From NCBI GenBank assembly GCA_031081675.1, contig JAVHLZ010000003.1, forward strand, positions 1 to 64,000: a stretch of DNA of 64,000 nucleotides, written 5' to 3'. The translations under genes and the position numbers were made by a program. This stretch comes from Armatimonadota bacterium (GTDB taxonomy: Bacteria > Sysuimicrobiota > Sysuimicrobiia > Sysuimicrobiales > Kaftiobacteriaceae). Positions 24,081 to 32,115 of this stretch are shown here, one piece after another; position 1 is the first letter of the stretch; each line of letters opens with the position of its first letter. The notes beneath the pieces were generated by a model. It worked only from the letters and a program-made list of their open reading frames with translations. It was not told the DNA's origin and made no database searches.

Positions 24081-24659
24081 TCAGCGAGAGGGATCGTCCA
24101 TCAGCTTGAAAATCGGCAGGATGCCCAGGTGATGGACGTCATCGCGCTCAAACCCCTCCAGCAGCAGCGCCGCCCGGGCCACCACCGCGCCGCCGGCCCG
24201 CCGCACCAGCTCCTCCATGGCCTTCAGGGTCTCGCCGGTGCTCACGATGTCGTCCACCAGCCCCACCCGGCGGCCCCGCAGCTTCATGGCGTCCCGGCCG
24301 TCGATGAACAGCTCTTCCTCGGTCTTGGCGGTGATGGGCTTGTAGCGCACCGAGACCGGCGACAGCATGAACGGGCGGATCTCCTTGCGGCACACCACGT
24401 AGGGCAGCAGCCCCAGGTACGTGGCGATGGCGTGGGCCAGGGGGATGCCCTTGGTCTCGGTGGTGACGAAGATCTCGCAGCTGCGCATGCGGGGCGCCAG
24501 TTCCCGGGCGGCCCGGTCAATCACCTCGGTGTCCCCCAGGCTGTAGTAGTAGGCGATCCACGTGTCCGGAGCGACCTGGATCAGCGGCAGGGTGCGCACC
24601 GTCCCGGCGATCTCCAGCTCGTAGGTCGACTGTCCCTTGAACGGAAGGATGTGCGGCAT
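24081..24659 (-). CDS. Purine-type phosphoribosyltransferase
   Basis: 192 residues with the PRPP-binding motif GLVDDIVSTGETLKAM and the phrase FVTTETKGIPLAHAIATYLG seen in adenine phosphoribosyltransferase-like proteins. It would transfer a base to PRPP, salvaging adenine or xanthine/guanine instead of degrading it. It lies directly upstream of hiuH and uraD on the same strand and divergent from adenine deaminase, placing salvage and breakdown side by side. The exact base cannot be told from motifs. Confidence 0.8.
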   Translation of the reverse strand: MPHILPFKGQSTYELEIAGTVRTLPLIQVAPDTWIAYYYSLGDTEVIDRAARELAPRMRSCEIFVTTETKGIPLAHAIATYLGLLPYVVCRKEIRPFMLSPVSVRYKPITAKTEEELFIDGRDAMKLRGRRVGLVDDIVSTGETLKAMEELVRRAGGAVVARAALLLEGFERDDVHHLGILPIFKLMDDPSR

Positions 24660-24778
24660 ATCAGCCCCCGGACCACGACACCCGCAGTTTCGTCCCCCGC
24701 TGGCCCAATCCCTCTTCCTTCTTCCCTCCCGACGCCCGCAGGTATGCCGCGGGGGCAGGCGGAAGAGGACCCGTCAAG

Positions 24779-26494
24779 GTGGACCTGGCGACCCTCATCC
24801 GCGTAGCCCGCGGCCAGCAGCCGGCCGACCTGCTACTCTCCCGCGCCCGGGTGGTGGACGTGTTCGCCCACCGGGTGGTAGAGGCCGACGTGCTCATCGC
24901 GGGGGAGCGCATCGCCGCCGTGCTGCCTCCCGGGAGCACCACCCACCCGTCCCGGGAGCGGGTGGATCTGGCCGGCCGCTACCTGGCGCCGGGACTCATT
25001 GACGCCCACGTGCACATCGAAAGTTCCCTGGTCAACGTGCCGGAGTACGCCCGTGCCGTGGTCCCCCGGGGCACCACCACGGTCATCGCCGACCCCCACG
25101 AGATCGCCAACGTCCTGGGGATGACCGGCATCCGCTACATGCTCGACGCCGCCAAGTTCAACCCCCTGTCGGTATTCGTGATGGCGTCCAGCTGCGTGCC
25201 GGCCGGTCCCCTGGAAAGCCCCGGCGCCCGCCTGACCGCCTACGACCTGGAGAGCCTCCTGCAGGACAAGTGGGTCCTGGGGCTGGCGGAGATGATGGAC
25301 TATCCGGGCGTCCTGGCCGCCGACGAGGAGGTCCTGGCCAAGATCCGGGCGGCGGCCGGGCGGCCGGTGGACGGCCACGCCCCGGGCCTGCGGGGGCCCG
25401 ACCTGGACGCCTACGTGGCCGCCGGCATCGGCTCCGACCACGAGTGCACCACCCGGGAGGAGGCCCTGGACAAGCTGTCCCGGGGGATGGCCATCATGAT
25501 CCGGGAGGCCACGGGCGCCCGCAACCTGGCCGAGCTGCTGCCGCTGGTCACCCCGCAGACGGCGCGGCGCTTCATGTTCTGCACCGACGACCGCACCCCC
25601 ACCCACCTGCTGGAGGACGGCCACATCGACGCCATGGTCCGCCAGGCCATCGCCCTGGGCGCCGATCCCCTGCTGGCATTTCAGATGGCCACCCTCAACC
25701 CCGCCGAGCACTTCGGGCTGCGGGACCGCGGGGCGGTGGCGCCGGGGCGGCGCGCCGACCTGATGGTCTTCGACGACCTGCGCGCCCCCCGGGCGCGGCT
25801 GGTGTACCGGTCGGGGCGGCTGGTGGCCCGGGACGGCGAGCTGCTGCCCTACCACCGCCCGACGGTCCCGCCCGCGCTGCCGGTATCCCTGAGCATCCGC
25901 CGTTCCAGCCTGCACTTCCGCATCCCGGCGGCGGGGAGGCGGGTGCGGGTGATCGAGATCGTCCCGGACCAGATCGTGACCGGGGCCGGTGTGGACGACG
26001 CCCCCCTGGACGGCAGCGAGGTGGTGGCCGATCCGGCCCGCGACCTGCTCAAGCTGGCGGTGCTGGAGCGCCACACCGGCAGCGGCCGGGTGGGGCTGGG
26101 GCTGGTGCGGGGGTTCGGCCTGCGGCTGGGAGCCCTGGCGTCCACCGTGGCCCACGACGCCCACAACCTGATCGTGGTGGGCTGCAGCGACGAGGCCATG
26201 CGGGCGGCGGTGGAGGTCATCCTGGAGATGCGGGGCGGGCTGGTAGCGGTGGCCGGGCGCGAGGTGGCGCGGCTGCCGCTGCCCCTCGCGGGGCTGATGT
26301 CCGACCAGCCCATTGCCGCCGTGGCCGACCAGTTCCGCCGGCTGCGGGCCCTGGCCTCCCGCATGGGGAGCCGGCTGACCGACCCGTTTATGACCCTGTC
26401 GTTCCTGGCCCTGTCGGTGGTCCCCGAGCTGAAGCTCACCGATCGCGGGCTGGTGGACGTGGCCCGCGGGGAGATCGTGCCCCTGTTCGTGTGA
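24779..26494 (+). CDS. ade: Adenine deaminase
   Basis: 571 residues, full length for the bacterial Ade family. It has the N-terminal metal site PGLIDAHVHIESSLV, the central GHAPGLRG and SDHECTTREEALDKL motifs, and the C-terminal Ade-specific domain ending in LTDPFMTLSFLALSVVPELK. It converts adenine to hypoxanthine, feeding xanthine dehydrogenase. The GTG start 24779 is preceded by GGAAGAGG. It converges on proS, with 63 bp between the two stops. Confidence 0.93.
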   Translation: MDLATLIRVARGQQPADLLLSRARVVDVFAHRVVEADVLIAGERIAAVLPPGSTTHPSRERVDLAGRYLAPGLIDAHVHIESSLVNVPEYARAVVPRGTTTVIADPHEIANVLGMTGIRYMLDAAKFNPLSVFVMASSCVPAGPLESPGARLTAYDLESLLQDKWVLGLAEMMDYPGVLAADEEVLAKIRAAAGRPVDGHAPGLRGPDLDAYVAAGIGSDHECTTREEALDKLSRGMAIMIREATGARNLAELLPLVTPQTARRFMFCTDDRTPTHLLEDGHIDAMVRQAIALGADPLLAFQMATLNPAEHFGLRDRGAVAPGRRADLMVFDDLRAPRARLVYRSGRLVARDGELLPYHRPTVPPALPVSLSIRRSSLHFRIPAAGRRVRVIEIVPDQIVTGAGVDDAPLDGSEVVADPARDLLKLAVLERHTGSGRVGLGLVRGFGLRLGALASTVAHDAHNLIVVGCSDEAMRAAVEVILEMRGGLVAVAGREVARLPLPLAGLMSDQPIAAVADQFRRLRALASRMGSRLTDPFMTLSFLALSVVPELKLTDRGLVDVARGEIVPLFV

Positions 26495-26557
26495 CAGCGC
26501 GGACCGCGACCCGGCCGTCCACCGTCAGCCCTCGACCGGCCACGTCATCTCTCGGGC

Positions 26558-27997
26558 TCAGTACGCGCGGGCGTAATAGACCCAGGCCTGGGCCGGCCGC
26601 CCGCAGACCGCGCAGGCGCCCTCGGGCTCTTCGTCCAGGGGAATCACCCGCGGGGAGGCCCCGGTACGCTCCCGCAGCACGTCCTCGCACTGCTGGGACC
26701 GGCACCAGCGCACGCGCACGAACCCGCGCACGTCCGCCAGGGCCGCGGCCGCCTCGTCGGCGGAACCGGCGGTGGTGGTGTGGCTGTCCCGGTAGGCGCG
26801 GGCCCGGTCGAACAGCTCCCGCTGGATCTCGGCCAGGGCCCGCCGCACCTCCTCGGCCACCTGCCGGCGGGGGACGGCCTGCCGCCCCCCTCCGGTGCGC
26901 CGGACCAGCACCACCTGGTCGGCCTCCACGTCCCGCGGACCCACCTCCAGCCGCACCGGCACGCCCCGCAGCTCCCACTCGTGGAACTTCCACCCCGGGG
27001 TATAGGCGTCGCGGTCGTCCAGGCGCACCCGCACCTCGGCCCCCAGCTCGGCCGCCAGCGCCCGGGCGGCCGGCAGGACGCGCTCATCGTCTCTGCCCAG
27101 GATGGGCACGATCACCACCTGGTAGGGAGCGATGCGCGGGGGGAGGATCAGGCCGCGGTCGTCGCCGTGGGCCATGATCAGGCACCCGATCAGGCGCGTG
27201 GTCACGGCCCAGGACGTGGACCACACGTATTTCTCCCGGTTGTCGGCGTCCAGGAACTTGACCTCGAACGCCCGCGCGAAATTCTGGCCCAAAAAGTGCG
27301 ATGTGCCGGCCTGGATGGCCTGGCCGTCGGGCATCAGGGCTTCGAGGGTGTAGGTGATGTCGGCGCCGGCAAACCGTTCGCTGGGCGGCTTGGTCCCCAC
27401 CACGACGGGAATGGCCAGGACGTCCTCCAGCAGCTCCCGGTAGATGCCCAGGATCAGCCGGCACTCCCGGTCAGCATCCTCGGCGGTGCGGTGGGCCGTG
27501 TGGCCCTCGTGCCACAGGAACTCGGCGGTGCGCAGGAACAACCGGGTAGACTTCTCCCAGCGGACCACGCTGTTCCACTGAAGCAGCAGCACCGGCAGGT
27601 CCCGATAGGACTGGATCCACCGGGCGTACATGGGCAGAATGATCGCCTCCGATGTCGGGCGCACCGCCAGCCGCTCGGCGAGGGGTTCGTCCCCCCCGTG
27701 GGTCACCCAGGCGACCTGGGGGGCGAATCCCTGCACGTGCTCGGCTTCCTTGCGCAGGAAGCTCTCCGGTACCAGGAGGGGGAAGTAGGCGGTCTGGTGA
27801 CCGGTGTCTTTGAACCGGCGGTCCAGCCAGGCCTGGATCCCCTCCCAGATGGCGTAGCCGTAGGGACGGATGGCCATGAATCCGCGCACCGGGGTGTAGT
27901 CGGCCAGCTCGGCGCGCAGGGCCACCGCCGTGTACCACTCGCTGAAATTCTCGGCTTTGGACGGCAGGCGGGTCGCCGTCTCCTTTTCGGTTGCCAC
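26558..27997 (-). CDS. proS: Prolyl-tRNA synthetase, archaeal/eukaryotic type
   Basis: 479 residues, the size of ProS type 3, which lacks the bacterial INS editing domain. Class II motifs are visible: motif 2 region RWEKSTRLFLRTAEFLWHEG, proline pocket VRPTSEAIILPMY and the anticodon-binding half starting near APYQVVIVPILGRD. The C-terminal zinc-type segment has CAVCG and ends in YYARAY, the usual terminal Tyr. GTG 27997 has GGGGAGG upstream. A T-box leader with its own promoter precedes it. Confidence 0.94.
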   Translation of the reverse strand: MATEKETATRLPSKAENFSEWYTAVALRAELADYTPVRGFMAIRPYGYAIWEGIQAWLDRRFKDTGHQTAYFPLLVPESFLRKEAEHVQGFAPQVAWVTHGGDEPLAERLAVRPTSEAIILPMYARWIQSYRDLPVLLLQWNSVVRWEKSTRLFLRTAEFLWHEGHTAHRTAEDADRECRLILGIYRELLEDVLAIPVVVGTKPPSERFAGADITYTLEALMPDGQAIQAGTSHFLGQNFARAFEVKFLDADNREKYVWSTSWAVTTRLIGCLIMAHGDDRGLILPPRIAPYQVVIVPILGRDDERVLPAARALAAELGAEVRVRLDDRDAYTPGWKFHEWELRGVPVRLEVGPRDVEADQVVLVRRTGGGRQAVPRRQVAEEVRRALAEIQRELFDRARAYRDSHTTTAGSADEAAAALADVRGFVRVRWCRSQQCEDVLRERTGASPRVIPLDEEPEGACAVCGRPAQAWVYYARAY

Positions 27998-28042
27998 GAG
28001 AGCCTCCCCTTCGCTTCCCGACGCTCCGCCGGATCGCCGCCA

Positions 28043-28280
28043 AAATGAAAACCCGCCCCCTCAGGGACGGGATCGCCACCCGCGGTACCACCCTGGTTCC
28101 GGGCGGTGAGCACGACCCGCCCGGCCCTCCACGCCGCTATCGGGGCGTTCCGACCCGGTTATCGACCCGGGCGCTCCGGGAGTGGGAGCGGGCTCCCGCC
28201 GGCACCGGCTTGCACCCGACCCGGCTCGCTCATCCGGCCACGGCGCCCGCAGCTCCCGTCATCGCGCGGTGCGTGCGGCC
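28043..28280 (-). promoter_or_regulatory. T-box leader of proS
   Basis: On the minus strand the leader contains the T-box core AGGGTGGTACCGCGG (complement of 28081-28095). Downstream is an intrinsic terminator: CCCGTCC, a CTGA loop, a G-rich arm and TTTTCATTTT (28043-28071). The terminator and T-box antiterminator would be alternative folds selected by uncharged tRNA-Pro. The 5' part (28100-28280) is GC-rich and would form Stem I; I could not place the specifier codon by eye. Confidence 0.9.
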
Positions 28281-28690
28281 ATTCTAGCACGGGGTCCTTT
28301 CCCGTTCAACTCCAGCTGGGCGGCCAGCCGCTCCCACCCCACCGCCCCCTGGTTGATGGCCCGCACCACCCCGTCGCCGGAGATCAACACAGTGCTGGGC
28401 ACGGTCAGGATCCCGAACCGGCCGGCCAGGGCGGGGTCGGCCGCCGCGTCCACCTCCCGCACGTCCACCTGCCCCGGGTAGCGCCGTTGCAGCTCCAGCA
28501 GGGCCGGCTTCTGGAGGGTGCGGCACGGCACGCAGTCGGGGGTGGAAAAGGCCAGGACCAGCGGGCGGCCCCGGACCAGGTCTGTGGCCGGCCGGCGCCG
28601 GTAACGCGCCGCGCGCCACCGCAGCCCCAGCCAGACGACGGCCACGACGGCCGCCACCACCCCCAGGACGGCCAGGCGATCGGCGACCAT
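28259..28690 (-). CDS. Membrane-anchored thioredoxin-like protein
   Basis: 143 residues with an N-terminal transmembrane helix (DRLAVLGVVAAVVAVVWLGL), then a thioredoxin domain facing outward. The active site is STPDCVPCRTLQ, a CxxC, with the cis-Pro strand ILTVPSTVLI. It probably exchanges disulfides on the outer face of the membrane and could be a partner of the VKOR protein at 6445. ATG 28690 overlaps the DUF4395 stop by one base. Its 3' end contains the proS promoter. Confidence 0.85.
   Translation of the reverse strand: MVADRLAVLGVVAAVVAVVWLGLRWRAARYRRRPATDLVRGRPLVLAFSTPDCVPCRTLQKPALLELQRRYPGQVDVREVDAAADPALAGRFGILTVPSTVLISGDGVVRAINQGAVGWERLAAQLELNGKGPRARMAARTAR
28281..28309 (-). promoter_or_regulatory. 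Promoter of the proS T-box transcript
   Basis: TTGAAC and TAGAAT are separated by exactly 17 bp. Transcription would start near 28274, right before the T-box Stem I. The -35 and -10 boxes lie inside the last codons of the thioredoxin-like gene. Confidence 0.75.
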
Positions 28691-29130
28691 CACTTGGCCT
28701 CGGCGGCCCGCCGGATCACGCCCAGCCGGCGCAGCTGGTAGTACAGGAAGCACCCGGCGCAGAAGTTGGCCACCACGTTGACCATGGCCAGGACCGCCAC
28801 CAGCAGCGCCAGCGCCCAGCCCGGTGCCGCCAGACCCGCCGCCAGCGCCCCCCACGCCCCCGCCAGCAGCGCGGCCCCCACGCCCTGGGCGAAGCGGTGA
28901 GGCGCGGGGTCGTCGTCCACCAGGTGCGGCCGCAGCCATCCCCGGGGCAGGACCACCCGCTGGTACAGCACACGGAACAGGTTCGCCTGGGGCCGGGCCG
29001 TGCCGACGGCCAGGACCAGAGCCAGTACCCCCACCAGGTGGGGCAGGTCGGCCAGGAAGGCGCCGACGGCCACCACCGTGAGACTCACCTGCGTGAACTT
29101 GATGGCGTTGTGATCGACCCGGGTTGACAT
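28690..29130 (-). CDS. DUF4395 membrane protein
   Basis: 146 residues with about four membrane segments and the DUF4395 phrase HNAIKFTQVSLTVVAVGAF at the start, ending in VVANFCAGCFLYYQLRRLG with a CAGC motif near the membrane. DUF4395 proteins are commonly found next to thioredoxin-like proteins, as here, and may relay electrons to them. ATG 29130 follows a GGGAGGGAG ribosome site; a longer open frame upstream looks non-conserved. Confidence 0.82.
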   Translation of the reverse strand: MSTRVDHNAIKFTQVSLTVVAVGAFLADLPHLVGVLALVLAVGTARPQANLFRVLYQRVVLPRGWLRPHLVDDDPAPHRFAQGVGAALLAGAWGALAAGLAAPGWALALLVAVLAMVNVVANFCAGCFLYYQLRRLGVIRRAAEAK

Positions 29131-29351
29131 CCTGAGCTCCCTCCCGCCGAAGTCCGGCATGGCCTCAGTCCCCTCCCGGAGTCCGGGGAGGGGCGGGTGC
29201 GGAAGCGGAGGCAGGCGGCGTCGGAAGACTACCGGGAGATCGGCGAAGGCGCGGCCCGCCTCCGCCGAGGACAGATGCACTGGCGGGGTGTGTACAGCAC
29301 CGCTCGGGCGCGGACGCGGACGAACATGGCGATCAGCTGACCTTGGCGCTA

Positions 29352-29381
29352 AGGATAGCGGCCCGCCCGCGCCGGTGTCAA
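29352..29381 (-). promoter_or_regulatory. Promoter for the DUF4395-thioredoxin pair
   Basis: TTGACA and TATCCT lie 18 bp apart, pointing to the DUF4395 gene. The predicted start near 29345 leaves a leader of about 215 nt. That leader holds a small frame (29229-29327) and a strong GC hairpin at 29170-29193 (CCCCTCCCGGA paired to TCCGGGGAGGGG). Confidence 0.6.
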
Positions 29382-29388
29382 GGAGAGG

Positions 29389-30306
29389 TCAGCGGTCGCC
29401 GGGGGCGCGGTCCGGCTGGGCCGGCTGACGCGCGGGCCACAGGCCGGCTACCGCGCGCGCCGCCGCCAGCGCGCCGCCGGCCGCCCACGCCACCGGCCGG
29501 AGGGCGGCGGTAAACGCCACCGACACCAGGCCCAGGACCCGCCGCAACCAGCGCAGGGACCGACCGATCTGCTGCAGGGCCGGCAGGCGTCCCCACAGGA
29601 TGGTGGCGCCGATGATGCCCAAGGACATGAGGAACTTCTGGACGTCGCCCGGGCGGATGTGGAAGAAGTCCTCCAGCAGCAACAGCACCCCGATGTTCAG
29701 CACCAGCAGGTAGGCGGCGGCCTCCAGCTCAGGCAACCGCTCGATCAGCCGCACGAAGATGCCGGCGGCAAACCGCATGGTGATGATCCCGATGAACACG
29801 CCCGTCCAGATGATGTAGATGTTCCGGGACAGGGCCACCGCCGCCACCACGTTGTCCAGGCTGAACGCCAGGTCGGCCAGCTCCACCGCCAGGACGACGT
29901 TCCAGAACCCCGACCCCGCCCGGTGCACCGGGTGGCCGGCGGCGGCCGCCGCCTCGTCCCGCGCCTCCTGGGGTGTCATGCCCAGGTGGTCTGCCGCCAG
30001 CCTGATCAGGTACAGCCCGCCCACCAGCAGCAGCCAGCGGTTGCGGACCACCCACGAGGCGATGAGCAGCATCGTGCCCCGGCCCAGGTACGCTCCCAGC
30101 AGGCCCACCTTCAGGGCGGCCAGGCGCTGGCCTCCCAGAATGCGGTGGACGGGCTTGTGCAGGACGCGCAGGATCCGGGGCCAGGGGATGGGCTCATCCT
30201 TGGGCAGGTGGGCGACCATGGCCCCCAGGACGGCGGCGTTGTCGATGGAGAGGATCCCCTCCAGGTAGATGAGCTGGAGGATGATGAAAACGGCCCCCAG
30301 GTCCAT
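29389..30306 (-). CDS. TerC family integral membrane protein
   Basis: 305 residues, polytopic, with the TerC hallmarks: the first helix LQLIYLEGILSIDNAAVLGA with an acidic intramembrane Asp, and a second copy in LAVELADLAFSLDNVVAAVA. TerC/Alx proteins act in metal (manganese) export and help load secreted metalloenzymes. Length is normal. ATG 30306 is used. The C-terminus is Arg/Ala-rich and cytoplasmic. It ends just upstream of the DUF4395 promoter. Confidence 0.88.
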   Translation of the reverse strand: MDLGAVFIILQLIYLEGILSIDNAAVLGAMVAHLPKDEPIPWPRILRVLHKPVHRILGGQRLAALKVGLLGAYLGRGTMLLIASWVVRNRWLLLVGGLYLIRLAADHLGMTPQEARDEAAAAAGHPVHRAGSGFWNVVLAVELADLAFSLDNVVAAVALSRNIYIIWTGVFIGIITMRFAAGIFVRLIERLPELEAAAYLLVLNIGVLLLLEDFFHIRPGDVQKFLMSLGIIGATILWGRLPALQQIGRSLRWLRRVLGLVSVAFTAALRPVAWAAGGALAAARAVAGLWPARQPAQPDRAPGDR

Positions 30307-30350
30307 GACGGGCTCATTGTATCCGCCGGGAGGCGGCCGCGCAATGACCG

Positions 30351-31343
30351 TCAGAACAGGGCCAGCTGCTGGGCGGGCGGCCGCGCATCGGCCGGAGGCG
30401 GCGGCTCGTCTCGCCGGGTGAATCCCCACCGCTCCGTGAGCGCGGCCACCACCTCCCGCACGCGACGCTGGTAGGCGCGGGGGGCGTACCTGCCCCGGTA
30501 CAGCCGCTCATACTCGGGGATCAGGCGGGGATGCCAGCGCTGCAGGAACTGGAAGAACGCCTGACGGGTGACGTCGCCCAAGTGCAGGGTGTTGGTCCAC
30601 AGCCACCGGGCGCCGTGCTCCCTGGCCGCCGCCACCACCGCCGCCAGCCGCGCCGGGTCGTCGGTGAGGCCGGGCAGCACCGGTGCCAGCAGCACGCCGG
30701 TGGGTATCCCCGCCTCCGCCAGAGCCCGCAGGGCCTCCAGGCGCCGGCGCGGGGGCGGCACGGCGGGCTCGACCTGGCGGGCCAGGTCCTCGTCCATGGT
30801 GGCCACGCTCACGCACACCGTGACGCCGGCCTCCCGGGCCATCGCCTGCAGGACGTCGCGGTCCCGCAGCGCCATGGGAGAGCGGGTGACCACCACCGCC
30901 GGCGTGCGGTGCTCGTGCAGGGCCTGGAGGATGCGGCGGGTCAGCCGGTAGGCGCCCTCGGCCGGCTGATAGGGATCGGTGGCGGTGCCGATGTGCACCT
31001 CGTCCCTCTTCCAGCGGGGGTCGGCCAGCTCGCGGCGCAGAACCTCCGGAGCGTTGACCTTCACGAAGATCTTCCGGCTCCAGTCGCCCACCCCATCCTG
31101 ATCGAGAAACCAGTGGGTGCGGCGGGCGAAGCAGAAGACGCAGTCATGCTGGCAGCCCCTGTACGGATTGATGGACCACCGGAAGGGCATCCCCTGCACG
31201 CGGTTGAGCACCGAGCGCACCTCGACCTCCACCCACTCCGCCCGCGGGGTCGCGCGTACCCCGGTGGGACGGAACAGGCGCACATGGGCGGCGGCCGCAG
31301 CAGGCGCCGGGTCCTCGAGCAGGCCGTGCGGTGTCAGGGACAC
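30351..31343 (-). CDS. Radical SAM protein, Rv2578c/SplB-like, SOS-controlled
   Basis: 330 residues with the radical SAM cluster CQHDCVFC (Cys 64, 68, 71), preceded by MPFRWSINPYRG, typical of the Rv2578c/PA0069 group related to spore photoproduct lyase. The protein ends in QQLALF, and its last five residues QLALF match the bacterial sliding-clamp-binding consensus QLxLF. The GTG start at 31343 lies only a few bases after the predicted transcription start, so the message may be nearly leaderless. An SOS box sits in the promoter. A DNA-repair role is inferred from SOS control and the clamp motif; the substrate lesion is unknown. Confidence 0.88.
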   Translation of the reverse strand: MSLTPHGLLEDPAPAAAAAHVRLFRPTGVRATPRAEWVEVEVRSVLNRVQGMPFRWSINPYRGCQHDCVFCFARRTHWFLDQDGVGDWSRKIFVKVNAPEVLRRELADPRWKRDEVHIGTATDPYQPAEGAYRLTRRILQALHEHRTPAVVVTRSPMALRDRDVLQAMAREAGVTVCVSVATMDEDLARQVEPAVPPPRRRLEALRALAEAGIPTGVLLAPVLPGLTDDPARLAAVVAAAREHGARWLWTNTLHLGDVTRQAFFQFLQRWHPRLIPEYERLYRGRYAPRAYQRRVREVVAALTERWGFTRRDEPPPPADARPPAQQLALF

Positions 31344-31352
31344 GCCCTGCAG

Positions 31353-31380
31353 TGTATACGAACTAATGTTCGCATGTCAA
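31353..31380 (-). promoter_or_regulatory. Promoter with LexA (SOS) box in the spacer
   Basis: TTGACA (31375-31380) and TATACA (31353-31358) are spaced 16 bp. Between them lies CGAACATTAGTTCG (31359-31372), a perfect match to the Gram-positive SOS box CGAAC-N4-GTTCG. A LexA-type repressor bound here would block RNA polymerase. Confidence 0.88.
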
Positions 31381-31455
31381 CCGGTCCACAGCGAAAAGGT
31401 CGTGGTGGCCGGTGGAGCCCCGCGGGCGCGACAGGGCCCTTGAGCCCCGGTGCCG

Positions 31456-31959
31456 TCAGGCAGGCGGGCGGCCGGCGTGGAGCCGGCGCAGCACGAAGAT
31501 CTGGGCCGCGTGGTAGCTGTCGTGGGTGGCCACGTCCACCACGAGATCGATCAGCAGCGCCCGGCCGGATGGCGACCACCACGCGTTGCCTACCGGGTCC
31601 AGCAGGCGCGCCGCCGTCAGCATCCGCAACTGGGCCATCAGGCGCCCGTGGGCGGCGGCCAGCTCCGCCAGGGCGGCGGCCAGGCCCGCGGCGGTCGGTT
31701 CCACCTGCCGCCAGTCCTGGGTCTCCTCATAGGCCCACTCCGCTCCGGACAGACGCGCGGCCACCGCGTCCTTCCAGTAGGCCATGTGCAGGATGATCTC
31801 GGCGATCGTGTGCTGGTCCGGGTGCGGCCGCCAGTGGGCCTCCTGCGGGCCGAGGTCGGCCACCGCCGCCTGCACGCCCCGTCCGGCCCAGTTGCCGGCC
31901 CGGTAGGTCTGGTCGCACCTGTCGACAACCCACGAGACGATGTGGTCCACCCGCTCCAC
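31456..31959 (-). CDS. DinB/YfiT-like four-helix protein
   Basis: 167 residues of the DinB superfamily. The metal-binding His pattern is present: an early His in HTIAEIILHMAYWKDAVA and two late His residues in ATHDSYHAAQIFVLRR. These proteins bind divalent metal and often act as thiol-dependent transferases. The GTG start is used. It lies upstream of the SOS radical SAM gene on the same strand (112 bp apart) and divergent from the Rieske-cyclase gene. It shares only the fold, not proven function, with damage-inducible DinB. Confidence 0.82.
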   Translation of the reverse strand: MERVDHIVSWVVDRCDQTYRAGNWAGRGVQAAVADLGPQEAHWRPHPDQHTIAEIILHMAYWKDAVAARLSGAEWAYEETQDWRQVEPTAAGLAAALAELAAAHGRLMAQLRMLTAARLLDPVGNAWWSPSGRALLIDLVVDVATHDSYHAAQIFVLRRLHAGRPPA

Positions 31960-31965
31960 CCCGAT

Positions 31966-32000
31966 CCCCCCTCTTCCGTCTTCCTTCTTCCCTCTTTCCT
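31966..32000. repeat. Pyrimidine tract
   Basis: A CCCTCTTCC/TTCTTCCC-type tract in the divergent gap between the DinB-like and Rieske-cyclase genes, related to the tracts at 21883, 23293 and 24710. A pure Y-tract this close to a promoter region could affect DNA structure. Confidence 0.6.
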
Positions 32001-32008
32001 GTACCGTC

Positions 32009-32024
32009 TGTGACCTCCGTCACA
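32009..32024. promoter_or_regulatory. CRP-type palindrome upstream of the cyclase gene
   Basis: TGTGACCTCCGTCACA is a perfect TGTGA-N6-TCACA site, the CRP/GlxR consensus; the palindrome extends one base each way (CTGTGA..TCACAG). It lies 92 bp before the Rieske-cyclase start and 50 bp before the DinB-like start. The Crp/Fnr protein encoded at 6891 keeps the recognition-helix residues expected to read this site. Confidence 0.65.
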
Positions 32025-32115
32025 GCCGGTCACGCCCCCCTCCGGCATTCTCGAGCCGGGTCCGTTCCGGTCCCCGGCGGGGGAGAGCAGGGTCTCCTCC
32101 CCGCGAGCGCCGAAC

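Noticed and set aside
25270-27177. 635-codon plus-strand frame after adenine deaminase
   Set aside because: It overlaps ade and proS out of frame and has shadow composition.
31456-31959. SOS-induced DNA polymerase IV
   Set aside because: It is the unrelated four-helix DinB/YfiT family; the SOS box belongs to the downstream radical SAM gene.
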